Source: an uncultured Verrucomicrobiota bacterium (lineage in GTDB: Bacteria > Verrucomicrobiota > Verrucomicrobiia > Verrucomicrobiales > Akkermansiaceae). Taken from it: a stretch of DNA of 32,573 nucleotides. Position numbers and translations under genes: made by a program. Under the pieces are notes generated by a model that was given only the letters and a program-made list of their open reading frames with translations, was not told the origin of the DNA and ran no database searches. The stretch lies in contig CAJXYV010000013.1 in the NCBI GenBank assembly GCA_913063525.1, forward strand, positions 1-32,573, written 5' to 3'. Every line of letters begins with the position of its first letter. Position 1 is the stretch's first letter. Below, one piece after another: positions 1 to 7,536 of this stretch.

Positions 1-2
1 AA

Positions 3-416
3 CTCATCCGCCAGCTCGGCCAATCCCACACCGTGCTCATCTCCACCCACATCCTCTCCGAAGTGGAAATGACCTGCAACCGCGTCATCATCATCGATGG
101 CGGGCAAATCAAAGCCGCCGACACCCCCACCAACCTCATCGCCGAAATGCGGGCCGCCGGCCGCATCCAAGTCGAAATCCAAGCCAACACCGAAGTCGTC
201 GCCGCAGCCCTCAACCGCCTCGACCACGTCAAAAAAGTCACCTCCGAACCGCTCGATGGCGACTGGACCCGCTACACCGTCTGGGTCGAATCCGGCACCG
301 ACACCCGCGAACACATCGCCCAGCTCGCCTCCCAATACGGCTGGCCCCTGCGCTCACTCTTCCGCCACGTCGCCACCCTCGAAGACGTCTTCGTCGAACT
401 CACCCGCAAAGACTGA
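3..416 (+). CDS. ABC transporter ATP-binding protein, C-terminal part (5' end outside the window)
   Basis: Open frame from the window edge: LIRQLGQSHTVLISTHILSEVEMTCNRVIIIDGGQIKAADTPTNLI. STHIL-SEVE H-loop and post-H-loop region of GldA/NatA-type ABC ATPases. Confidence 0.9.
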   Translation, partial: LIRQLGQSHTVLISTHILSEVEMTCNRVIIIDGGQIKAADTPTNLIAEMRAAGRIQVEIQANTEVVAAALNRLDHVKKVTSEPLDGDWTRYTVWVESGTDTREHIAQLASQYGWPLRSLFRHVATLEDVFVELTRKD

Positions 417-421
417 CGGAA

Positions 422-494
422 GAAGTGCGGAGCGCGGAGTTTAGAGTGCGGAATATCTTTTATTCCACACTCCGCACTCGAAACTCCGCACTTC
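422..494. repeat. Imperfect inverted repeat built from CCGCACT/AGTGCGG iterations
   Basis: Left arm gaagtgcggag(cgcggag)tttagagtgcgga against right arm ttccacactccgcactcgaaactccgcacttc, with a 7-nt insertion and minor mismatches. The right arm recurs at 1132-1163. Confidence 0.7.
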
Positions 495-843
495 AACGAC
501 CGCGGGTGAATGTTTCGAGCGCATGCGGATGGACTTCGATGAGGTCAGCCTCCTCGATGAGGTCGATGATTTTTGGCCAGAGTTGCAATAGAGTACTCTC
601 CAAATCGCGCTTCCGAATGTTGCCCAGTCGAACCCAGATAACTTTAGGCGGCGGACCTTCCAGCATCAGTCGATCAAAAAAATCGGTATCCCTCGTAAGA
701 ACGACCCAATTATTTTGGCGGGCATGACGCCAGAGCTGCAGGTCGGTGGGGCGCTCACCTAAATCACTGGCATGAGTGCCATCGATCAGCAGATGATCGA
801 GAAGCGATGCTGGGAGATTTTCGTCGACGAGCAGGTGATTCAC
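493..843 (-). CDS. DUF5615-like PIN-related protein (putative toxin)
   Basis: VNHLLVDENLPASLLDHLL...WVVLTRDTDFFDRLMLEGPPPKVIWVRLGN. DUF5615 pattern with LxDENLP and TxDxDF motifs. A GTG start at 843 overlaps the upstream TGA (GTGA). The track start at 900 is probably too long. Confidence 0.8.
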   Translation of the reverse strand: MNHLLVDENLPASLLDHLLIDGTHASDLGERPTDLQLWRHARQNNWVVLTRDTDFFDRLMLEGPPPKVIWVRLGNIRKRDLESTLLQLWPKIIDLIEEADLIEVHPHALETFTRGR

Positions 844-1064
844 GACGCCCGTTGCACGGTCGTGCGTGCAGAGCTCAGGCGACGCGCATACTCGATACAA
901 GCCAGAACAGCAGCTTGGTCGAGGCTGGGGTGCGCCAACATCACATCATCCACCGTGTCACCCGCGCTCAAATACCCGAGGATGGTATCCACCGTGATTC
1001 GAGTACCTTTAACGACGGGACGGCCGTTGCAAATTTCTGGGTTAATCTCAATCTGTGCTGTCAT
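840..1064 (-). CDS. DUF433 domain-containing protein (putative antitoxin partner)
   Basis: MTAQIEINPEICNGRPVVKGTRITVDTILGYLSAGDTVDDVMLAHPSLDQAAVLACIEYA. Canonical DUF433 motif GxPVxxGTRI. Confidence 0.9.
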   Translation of the reverse strand: MTAQIEINPEICNGRPVVKGTRITVDTILGYLSAGDTVDDVMLAHPSLDQAAVLACIEYARRLSSARTTVQRAS

Positions 1065-1103
1065 TGATTGGTAATTTACCGCAATCGGCCTGAAGGCGCA
1101 ACA

Positions 1104-1163
1104 CAGAGTTTCAGAGTTTCAGAGTTTTAGCTTCCGCACTCCGCACTCGAAACTCCGCACTTC
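1104..1163. repeat. Three 8-bp tandem units (cagagttt) followed by a near-identical copy of the 463-494 repeat
   Basis: cagagtttcagagtttcagagttt at 1104-1127. ttccgcactccgcactcgaaactccgcacttc at 1132-1163 differs from 463-494 at one position. Confidence 0.75.
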
Positions 1164-1164
1164 T

Positions 1165-1329
1165 TCACTCCCCTTTGGCGTAGACGTCTTCTTCGGTGAA
1201 GACAATCATCATCGGGCGGCAGCAGATTTCGCAATCGTAGTCCACCTCGGTCGGCATTTCATCGGGGTGTGGTACGGCGACTTCGAAAACTTCAAAACAG
1301 GTCGGACAAGTGACTTCGGCGAATTCCAT
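1165..1329 (-). CDS. CPXCG-like cysteine-rich small protein (54 aa)
   Basis: Manual translation: MEFAEVTCPTCFEVFEVAVPHPDEMPTEVDYDCEICCRPMMIVFTEEDVYAKGE. Paired CPTC and CEICC motifs. Below the length cutoff of the ORF track. Confidence 0.8.
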   Translation of the reverse strand: MEFAEVTCPTCFEVFEVAVPHPDEMPTEVDYDCEICCRPMMIVFTEEDVYAKGE

Positions 1330-1646
1330 GCCTCAATCTATCAGAGAAGTTCGCGCGACTCAATCGAGAATCGCCTCATCGTTCACAACCTCCTGCGTGC
1401 TGCGGGGTACCGATCCCAATTAACAGACATGCAATCGAGTCCCCCAAGATTTAAATTGCACTCATCGCCGGCCACACCAACCCACCCAGATTATGCAGGA
1501 TTGAGATGATATCAGAGTAAAAAATCAATGCGTCGAGACCAAGGATCAACGCGTGGTATCCAAGGATCGGCAAAGATTCGGAGACGGCGACTGGCTTTTT
1601 ACTTTCCCAAAGCAATCTCTGCGTTTTGAATCGTTGAAGAATCAGC

Positions 1647-2423
1647 ATGTCCAATCACAAACCACCGCAAGAGCATCCGCTGGCTAACATTTTGATCAAT
1701 GTGATCATTCCCGTGCTGATTCTGAGCTACCTCAGCAAGGATCCGGCCCTGCAGGAGAAACTCGGAAAGATGGTCAAACCTTGGCACATCGGCCCGCTCA
1801 AGGCGATGATCCTCGCGCTGGCTCTGCCGCTCGGCTACGGGGCGTGGCATTACCTGAAGACTCGCAAGGGCAACTTTTTCTCGGCGCTCGGCCTGATTTC
1901 GGTCGCACTTTCCGGCGGCTTGACCCTCTATTTATGGAATGCGAATGGCACGGTGAAGCCGCACGCGGGGCTGCTCTTCGGGATCAAGGAGGCATTGATC
2001 CCGCTGGTGCTGGGGATCGCGATTCTCACCTCCCACCGGACGCCGACGCCGTTGATCCGCGTCTTTCTTTACAACGATTCGATTTTCGACATCCCGAAGA
2101 TTGAAAATCGAGTGGCCGAGAATTCCAGCCACGCCGAATACGAGCGGATCTTGCTGGGGGCGACCCAACTCTTTGCCGCCTCATTTTTCCTCAGCTCGCT
2201 GATGAATCTGGGTCTCGCCCAGTGGTTTTTTCGCGGCTTTGACGCGGCGGCGTTCGATGCCTTGGAGAATTTCAACACCATCATTGCCAGAGTCACGGGT
2301 TGGGGCTTTGCCGTGATCGGCGTGCCGACTCTGATCTTCCTGTTTTTCACCCTGCGCCGTTTGCTCAAAGGCCTCGGCAAGCTCACCGGCTTGACCGATG
2401 ATGAGCTGATGCTCCCCCGCTAA
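1647..2423 (+). CDS. Multi-pass integral membrane protein (VC0807-like family suspected)
   Basis: Several hydrophobic segments in MSNHKPPQEHPLANILINVIIPVLILSYLSKDP... Family assignment is from recall only. Confidence 0.65.
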   Translation: MSNHKPPQEHPLANILINVIIPVLILSYLSKDPALQEKLGKMVKPWHIGPLKAMILALALPLGYGAWHYLKTRKGNFFSALGLISVALSGGLTLYLWNANGTVKPHAGLLFGIKEALIPLVLGIAILTSHRTPTPLIRVFLYNDSIFDIPKIENRVAENSSHAEYERILLGATQLFAASFFLSSLMNLGLAQWFFRGFDAAAFDALENFNTIIARVTGWGFAVIGVPTLIFLFFTLRRLLKGLGKLTGLTDDELMLPR

Positions 2424-2434
2424 TGCAAACAAAA

Positions 2435-2460
2435 CAGCGCCGCCAACTGAGGCAGCGCTG
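2435..2460. terminator. Possible bidirectional terminator hairpin between convergent genes
   Basis: cagcgccgccaactgaggcagcgctg: cagcgc pairs with gcgctg, with inner gcc/ggc pairing. Lies between the convergent genes ending at 2423 (+) and 2490 (-). Confidence 0.5.
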
Positions 2461-2489
2461 CTTGCTTTGAAAAAGGCAAATGGGCAAGG

Positions 2490-2774
2490 TCAGTCCACCA
2501 GATTATCCACTCGCTGTGCGAGTTCGATATCCAGATCCGTCACGCCACCGGCGTCGTGGGTGGTCAGCTTCAGCGACACCTTGGTGTGCTTGATGATGAT
2601 GTCGGGGTGGTGCTGCGCTTCCTCGGCGATCTCGGCGAGATCGTTGACGAAATCAATCGCTTCCGTAAATTCCTCGAACTCAACAGTCCGAGTGATGGCT
2701 TTTTTTTCGTAATCCCACTCGGGACATTTTTTCAATGCGGCGGTGAGATCGTCGTCTTCGAGAAGGTCGGACAT
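2490..2774 (-). CDS. 4a-hydroxytetrahydrobiopterin dehydratase (pterin-4a-carbinolamine dehydratase)
   Basis: KAITRTVEFEEFTEAIDFVNDLAEIAEEAQHHPDIIIKHTKVSLKLTTHDAGGVTDLDIELAQRVD. Contains the family EAQHHPD signature. Confidence 0.95.
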   Translation of the reverse strand: MSDLLEDDDLTAALKKCPEWDYEKKAITRTVEFEEFTEAIDFVNDLAEIAEEAQHHPDIIIKHTKVSLKLTTHDAGGVTDLDIELAQRVDNLVD

Positions 2775-2913
2775 AAGGAGTATTTGGGAAAAAGTTCGAC
2801 GGAAGTTTGCCGCTCATGGTTCACCATTGGCAAGCTCGTTTCTCCTCAATCATCAAAAATGATGATGCCATCCGTTGCATCGTTGCCGATCTAGGCTTAT
2901 AGTCACCACTGTC

Positions 2914-3351
2914 ATGAAAAGACCCCTCACCGCATTGCTGGCCGCTTTTGCATTTTCATCGTGCGTCCCGCCCATCACGCCCCAGACCCGGATCGCGGCC
3001 AATCCGCATCAATTCGCCGAGCTCAGTGCGAAGGAAAAAGATCTGGTCAGCCACGGCCAGATCACCCGCGGCATGTCGCCCTCTGCGGTTTTTTTCGCGT
3101 GGGGCAACCCTTCGCAGCGCTATGAAGGATCGGCGGATTCAAAGAAAACAGAGCGCTGGGATTACGTCGGCTCACGCCCCGTTTACACCACCAACTTCTA
3201 CGGCGGCTATGGCATCGGCCACTACGGACCCTATGGCCACCACGGCTATTCCACCCTAGGCGTCGGACCCGAGATTGCCTACATCCCCGATCGTTTGGCG
3301 TCGGTATGGTTTGTCAACAATCGCGTGGACGCATGGGAACGCACCCGCTAA
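2914..3351 (+). CDS. Putative lipoprotein with Gly/Tyr/His-rich segment
   Basis: ATG at 2914: MKRPLTALLAAFAFSSCVPPITPQ. Lipobox-like FSSC; internal NFYGGYGIGHYGPYGHHGYS. Confidence 0.7.
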   Translation: MKRPLTALLAAFAFSSCVPPITPQTRIAANPHQFAELSAKEKDLVSHGQITRGMSPSAVFFAWGNPSQRYEGSADSKKTERWDYVGSRPVYTTNFYGGYGIGHYGPYGHHGYSTLGVGPEIAYIPDRLASVWFVNNRVDAWERTR

Positions 3352-3486
3352 CCGCGAATCCTGGGATTGAAGACGCGAATCGGCACGACCTGATCCGCTC
3401 GCGCTTGCCACTCTTTCTTATCTTACCCGTGTTTCAAAGTTTGCATTATTTTTGAAAATCACGAGGCTCTTCGTAAATCACAGCAC

Positions 3487-4167
3487 ATGAATCTTAAATC
3501 CGTACTCACTCTCGCAGCAGCTATCTCCACCGCCGCTCTGTTACCCTCCTGTTCGAATCTTTCCTCGCGCAGCGGGAGTCTGGCAGCGTACCACGCCTAC
3601 GACCGCCCGACCCAGCAGCCGAAAAACCCCAACAACGTTAGCGTGAAGGTATCGCTCAGCAGGCAACGCGTTTACGTCATGGAAGGGTCGACCGTCCTAC
3701 TCGCCATGCCCGTATCCGTAGGCGCAGCAGGCAGCGCAACCCCTGCCGGTAGTTTCACGATCTTCAACAAGGAACAAAAAAAACGCGCCAACACCCACGG
3801 TTATGCCTACAACGGCAGCATGGTTCGAAAAACCATGCTCAGCAGCAAACCCGCAGGCTGGAATTTCAAGGGAACCCCGATGCCGTTCTGGTGTGAATTC
3901 AAACCCAACTACGGCTTTCACACCGGCTGGGTCAAACACGAGCCCTGCACCCACGGCTGCATCCGCATGCACGAAAACCTCTCTCCCAAGTTCTATCGCC
4001 TCGTCAAGCTCGGCACTCCCGTCAACATTGCCTATTCGCAGCCACAAGACGCCACCTGCGGCAACATCCCCCTGCCGCCAGACGCCGGACCACTGCCCGA
4101 CTACGACGGCAGTATGTACACCGGCGATGGCTATTTCAGCCAACACAATCAAACGAAGTTAGACTAG
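3487..4167 (+). CDS. L,D-transpeptidase (YkuD family), predicted lipoprotein
   Basis: Lipobox LLPSC; catalytic region FHTGWVKHEPCTHGCIRMHE (HGCIRM). Confidence 0.92.
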   Translation: MNLKSVLTLAAAISTAALLPSCSNLSSRSGSLAAYHAYDRPTQQPKNPNNVSVKVSLSRQRVYVMEGSTVLLAMPVSVGAAGSATPAGSFTIFNKEQKKRANTHGYAYNGSMVRKTMLSSKPAGWNFKGTPMPFWCEFKPNYGFHTGWVKHEPCTHGCIRMHENLSPKFYRLVKLGTPVNIAYSQPQDATCGNIPLPPDAGPLPDYDGSMYTGDGYFSQHNQTKLD

Positions 4168-4339
4168 TTCCACGGAAAAAACGGTTTGTGCTTGGCGTGC
4201 GGGCCGGCGCGATCGTATAACATTCGGATGCTTTACAGCTCGTATTTTTTCGGCTTGCATCGCTAAAGTATGCCATTAAAATAAATAACGACGTAAACAT
4301 TCATCTGAATCGAACCGTTAAAAAACTAAAATAACCACC

Positions 4340-4555
4340 ATGGTCCCTATTCCAGTCCGTTTATCCACCGAAATGATCAGCCGCCTCGACCGCGTTGCTG
4401 GTCAAATGTCAATCTCACGATCCGCCATCCTGAGACTTGCAATGCAACAGTGGCTTGATGCTGTCGAGCAATACGGTTCAAATCCGCTATTGGCACCTCC
4501 GAACTCCGAACGACGTGGCAAAGCTGCGTCTTCCGGAAAAGGGCACACGTTCTGA
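4340..4555 (+). CDS. Ribbon-helix-helix (CopG-like) DNA-binding protein
   Basis: MVPIPVRLSTEMISRLDRVAGQMSISRSAILRLAMQQWLDAVEQ. RHH pattern. Confidence 0.8.
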   Translation: MVPIPVRLSTEMISRLDRVAGQMSISRSAILRLAMQQWLDAVEQYGSNPLLAPPNSERRGKAASSGKGHTF

Positions 4556-4580
4556 ATCAGCGCCTGCCGCTTGATCCAAC

Positions 4581-4619
4581 AGCCATTATCGTGCTAAGGC
4601 GCGATAATGGCTGTTTTTT
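4581..4619 (+). terminator. Rho-independent terminator
   Basis: agccattatcg-tgctaagg-cgcgataatggct followed by gttttttc. Confidence 0.85.
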
Positions 4620-4708
4620 CAGGGGGGGAGGAAGACACGGCTCAGCTGCCTGAGCTTGACTCGTCAGTTCGAACTGGAATCTTGTTTATACCCCTATTTT
4701 CCACCCCG

Positions 4709-5677
4709 ATGTCCGATCTGTCACGAGCCGCCGCGTCCATCCTGTTCACGATTCTGTCGTTGCCCTGCGCATTGGCAGCCGCCTCGCCAACGCCGCAGCA
4801 GCAGAGAACTCCGCGCTTTCACGATCCATCAACACCCGTCCGCCATGGCGATACTTGGTCCATTTTTTCCACGGGCAACGGCATTGCCACCCGCTACTCG
4901 CAGGATTTAAAAACATGGACGGAGGGCGAGCCTGTTTTCAAGGAACTCCCCGCGTGGCACCGGGAAATGATCCCGGGTCAAAAGGGCCATCTGTGGGCCC
5001 CCGACGTGATCCAGCGCGGCGGGCGCTACCTCCTCTATTACTCCGTCTCGACATGGGGCAAAAACACTTCTGCCATCGGCCTCGCCAGCAGCCCCACACT
5101 CGACTTCAAGGATCCCGCCTACCGCTGGAAAGACGAAGGCTGCGTGATCCGCTCCGACGATCGCACGCCCTACAACGCGATCGACCCCCAACTTTTCGCC
5201 GATCCGGACGGCAGCCTGTGGATGGTCTTCGGTTCGTTCTGGACGGGTATCCAACTCATCGAGCTCGATCCCAAGACCGGACTCCGCCACCCGCAACGCC
5301 AAAAAGTCCGCCAGCTCGCCTGGCATGAATCCATCGAGGCTCCTTCCCTACTCAAGCACCGCGGCTATTACTACCTGTTTGTGAATTGGGGAATCTGCTG
5401 CAAAGGCCTTGCCAGCAGCTACGAAATCCGAATCGGCCGCAGCCGCAAGGTCACGGGCCCCTACCTAGACGCCGCAGGAAGCGACCTCGCTACCGGTGGT
5501 GGCAGCATTTTCCTCAAGTCCGAGGGCGACCGCATCGGTCCCGGCCACGCCTCGTTCATCGAGGAAGCGGGGAGCACCCGCGTCTTTTTTCATTACTACG
5601 ATCGCAAGCGCTTCGGTGCCCCCACCCTCGGCAATCTCCCTCTCCATTGGACAAAAGACGATTGGCCCGAAATCTAG
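4709..5677 (+). CDS. Glycoside hydrolase family 43, arabinan endo-1,5-alpha-L-arabinosidase-like, secreted
   Basis: In-frame ATG at 4709 followed by a signal-like sequence ILFTILSLPCALAAA; HLWAPDVIQRGGRYLLYYSVSTWG, NAIDPQLFADPDGSLWMVFGSFWTGIQLIEL. The track start at 4607 overlaps the preceding terminator and is unlikely. Confidence 0.88.
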   Translation: MSDLSRAAASILFTILSLPCALAAASPTPQQQRTPRFHDPSTPVRHGDTWSIFSTGNGIATRYSQDLKTWTEGEPVFKELPAWHREMIPGQKGHLWAPDVIQRGGRYLLYYSVSTWGKNTSAIGLASSPTLDFKDPAYRWKDEGCVIRSDDRTPYNAIDPQLFADPDGSLWMVFGSFWTGIQLIELDPKTGLRHPQRQKVRQLAWHESIEAPSLLKHRGYYYLFVNWGICCKGLASSYEIRIGRSRKVTGPYLDAAGSDLATGGGSIFLKSEGDRIGPGHASFIEEAGSTRVFFHYYDRKRFGAPTLGNLPLHWTKDDWPEI

Positions 5678-5805
5678 CCCGCAATCTTCACACGGCGCGT
5701 TCTGAAATGGATGGCGTCCGGTTCCTTGGCCCACGGCGACGCTCAATGATGAGATCGCATTCTTTTTGTTTTGTGGTAGATTGAACCAATCCCCCTTGAA
5801 GACGC

Positions 5806-7512
5806 GTGAATCCCCCCTCGCTCAATCCCTGCCAAGGCGACACCATCGCCTACTTCTCCATGGAAATCGCCTTGGAGCCAGGAATGCCGACCTACAGCGG
5901 CGGCCTGGGAATGCTGGCGGGAGACACTGTGCGCTCCGCCGCCGATCTGCGGGTGCCGATGGTCGCCGTGACACTCGTGCACCGCAGGGGCTACTTCCGC
6001 CAGCACCTCGACCCCAGCGGTTGGCAGACGGAAGAGGAAGTGGCTTGGGAGGTCGCGAAGTTTTGTCAGGAATTGCCAGAGCGCGTGCAAGTCAGCATCG
6101 AGGGCCGCGCCGTCCACATCCGCGCGTGGCAATATATCGTCACCGGCATCAGCGGCCACGTTTTACCCATCATTCTATTAGACGCGGATCTGCCCGAGAA
6201 CGCGGATTGGGACCGCACCCTCACCCACTACCTCTACGGTGGCGACTCTCACTATCGGCTTTGCCAGGAAATCATCCTTGGCATGGGAGGCGTCCGGATG
6301 CTGCGCGCGCTGGGCTACCAGCAGGTGCGACGCTTCCATTTAAACGAGGGCCATGCAGCCCTGCTAGGCGTCGAATTGCTCGATGAACGGGCCCGCAGCT
6401 TCAATCGCGCAGTCTTCAACACGGAAGACGTGCAAGCCGTTCGCGAGCAATGTGTCTTCACCACCCACACGCCCGTCCCCGCAGGTCACGACAAGTTTCC
6501 GCTCGACCACGTGGCGCACGTCCTCGACCGCTCGGACTTGTTCACCATGTCGGAAGTCTTCTGCTGCGCCGATGAATTAAACATGACTTACCTGGCCCTC
6601 AACCTCTGCCACTACGTCAACGGCGTGGCAAAAAAACACGCCGAAGTTTCCCGCCAGATGCTCATTCCACACGACGGACTGCATCACTATCAAATCGACT
6701 CCATCACCAATGGCGTCCACCTCGGCACCTGGACCGCCCCCTCGTTTGTCCAATTGTTCGACCGCCATATCCCCGGCTGGCGCACCGATAATGCCAGCTT
6801 GCGCAGCGCCCTGCGCATCCCGAAGGAGGAAATCTGGCGGGCGCATCAGGCCGCCAAGGCCCGCGCCATCGACGAAGTCAACCGCCGCACGAACGCCCAC
6901 TTCGACCCCGAAGTCTTCACCATCGGCTTCGCCCGCCGCGCCACTTCCTACAAGCGCGCCGACCTCATCCTCACTGATCCGGCGCGGCTGCGCGAAATCG
7001 CCACCTGCCAAGGCCGCCTGCAGATCATTTACGCCGGCAAGGCCCACCCGTGCGACGAAGCAGGCAAAAAAATCATCCAGCAAATCTACCAAATGCGCGA
7101 CAGCCTGCGGCCGGAAGTCCTCGTCGTTTACCTCGAAAACTACGATTGGGAGCTAGGCCGACTACTCACCGCCGGCGTCGACCTGTGGCTCAATACGCCT
7201 CTGCCGCCAATGGAAGCCAGCGGCACCAGCGGCATGAAAGCCGCCCTCAACGGCGTGCCCAGCCTTAGCGTGCTCGACGGCTGGTGGATAGAAGGTTGCA
7301 TCGAAGGATTCACCGGCTGGTCCATCGACGACACCGTCAAAGATCCCGCCGCCTCGCTCTACCACCAACTCGAAAACGTCATCCTCCCGCTCTATCATTA
7401 CGAGCGCAACCACTTCATCCGAGTGATGCGCCACGCCATCGCCCTCAACGCCTCCCACTTCAACACCCAGCGCATGGTTGGGGAATACACGGTCAAAGCG
7501 TACTTTGAGTGA
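5806..7512 (+). CDS. glgP: Alpha-glucan phosphorylase (GT35, short form, about 568 aa)
   Basis: GTG start. [27 protein letters not shown]...[17 protein letters not shown]...[10 protein letters not shown]...[25 protein letters not shown]. Confidence 0.93.
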   Translation: MNPPSLNPCQGDTIAYFSMEIALEPGMPTYSGGLGMLAGDTVRSAADLRVPMVAVTLVHRRGYFRQHLDPSGWQTEEEVAWEVAKFCQELPERVQVSIEGRAVHIRAWQYIVTGISGHVLPIILLDADLPENADWDRTLTHYLYGGDSHYRLCQEIILGMGGVRMLRALGYQQVRRFHLNEGHAALLGVELLDERARSFNRAVFNTEDVQAVREQCVFTTHTPVPAGHDKFPLDHVAHVLDRSDLFTMSEVFCCADELNMTYLALNLCHYVNGVAKKHAEVSRQMLIPHDGLHHYQIDSITNGVHLGTWTAPSFVQLFDRHIPGWRTDNASLRSALRIPKEEIWRAHQAAKARAIDEVNRRTNAHFDPEVFTIGFARRATSYKRADLILTDPARLREIATCQGRLQIIYAGKAHPCDEAGKKIIQQIYQMRDSLRPEVLVVYLENYDWELGRLLTAGVDLWLNTPLPPMEASGTSGMKAALNGVPSLSVLDGWWIEGCIEGFTGWSIDDTVKDPAASLYHQLENVILPLYHYERNHFIRVMRHAIALNASHFNTQRMVGEYTVKAYFE

Positions 7513-7536
7513 GATTTAACCGAAAAATAAGATCTT

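Noticed and set aside
97-444. 115-aa Pro/Ser/Thr-rich plus-strand ORF over the ABC ATPase gene
   Set aside because: Out-of-frame reading of the ATPase coding sequence; low-complexity composition expected from codon periodicity.
1451-1850. Overlapping minus-strand ORFs 1451..1654 and 1599..1850
   Set aside because: No recognisable domains; the second is antisense to the membrane protein gene at 1647-2423.
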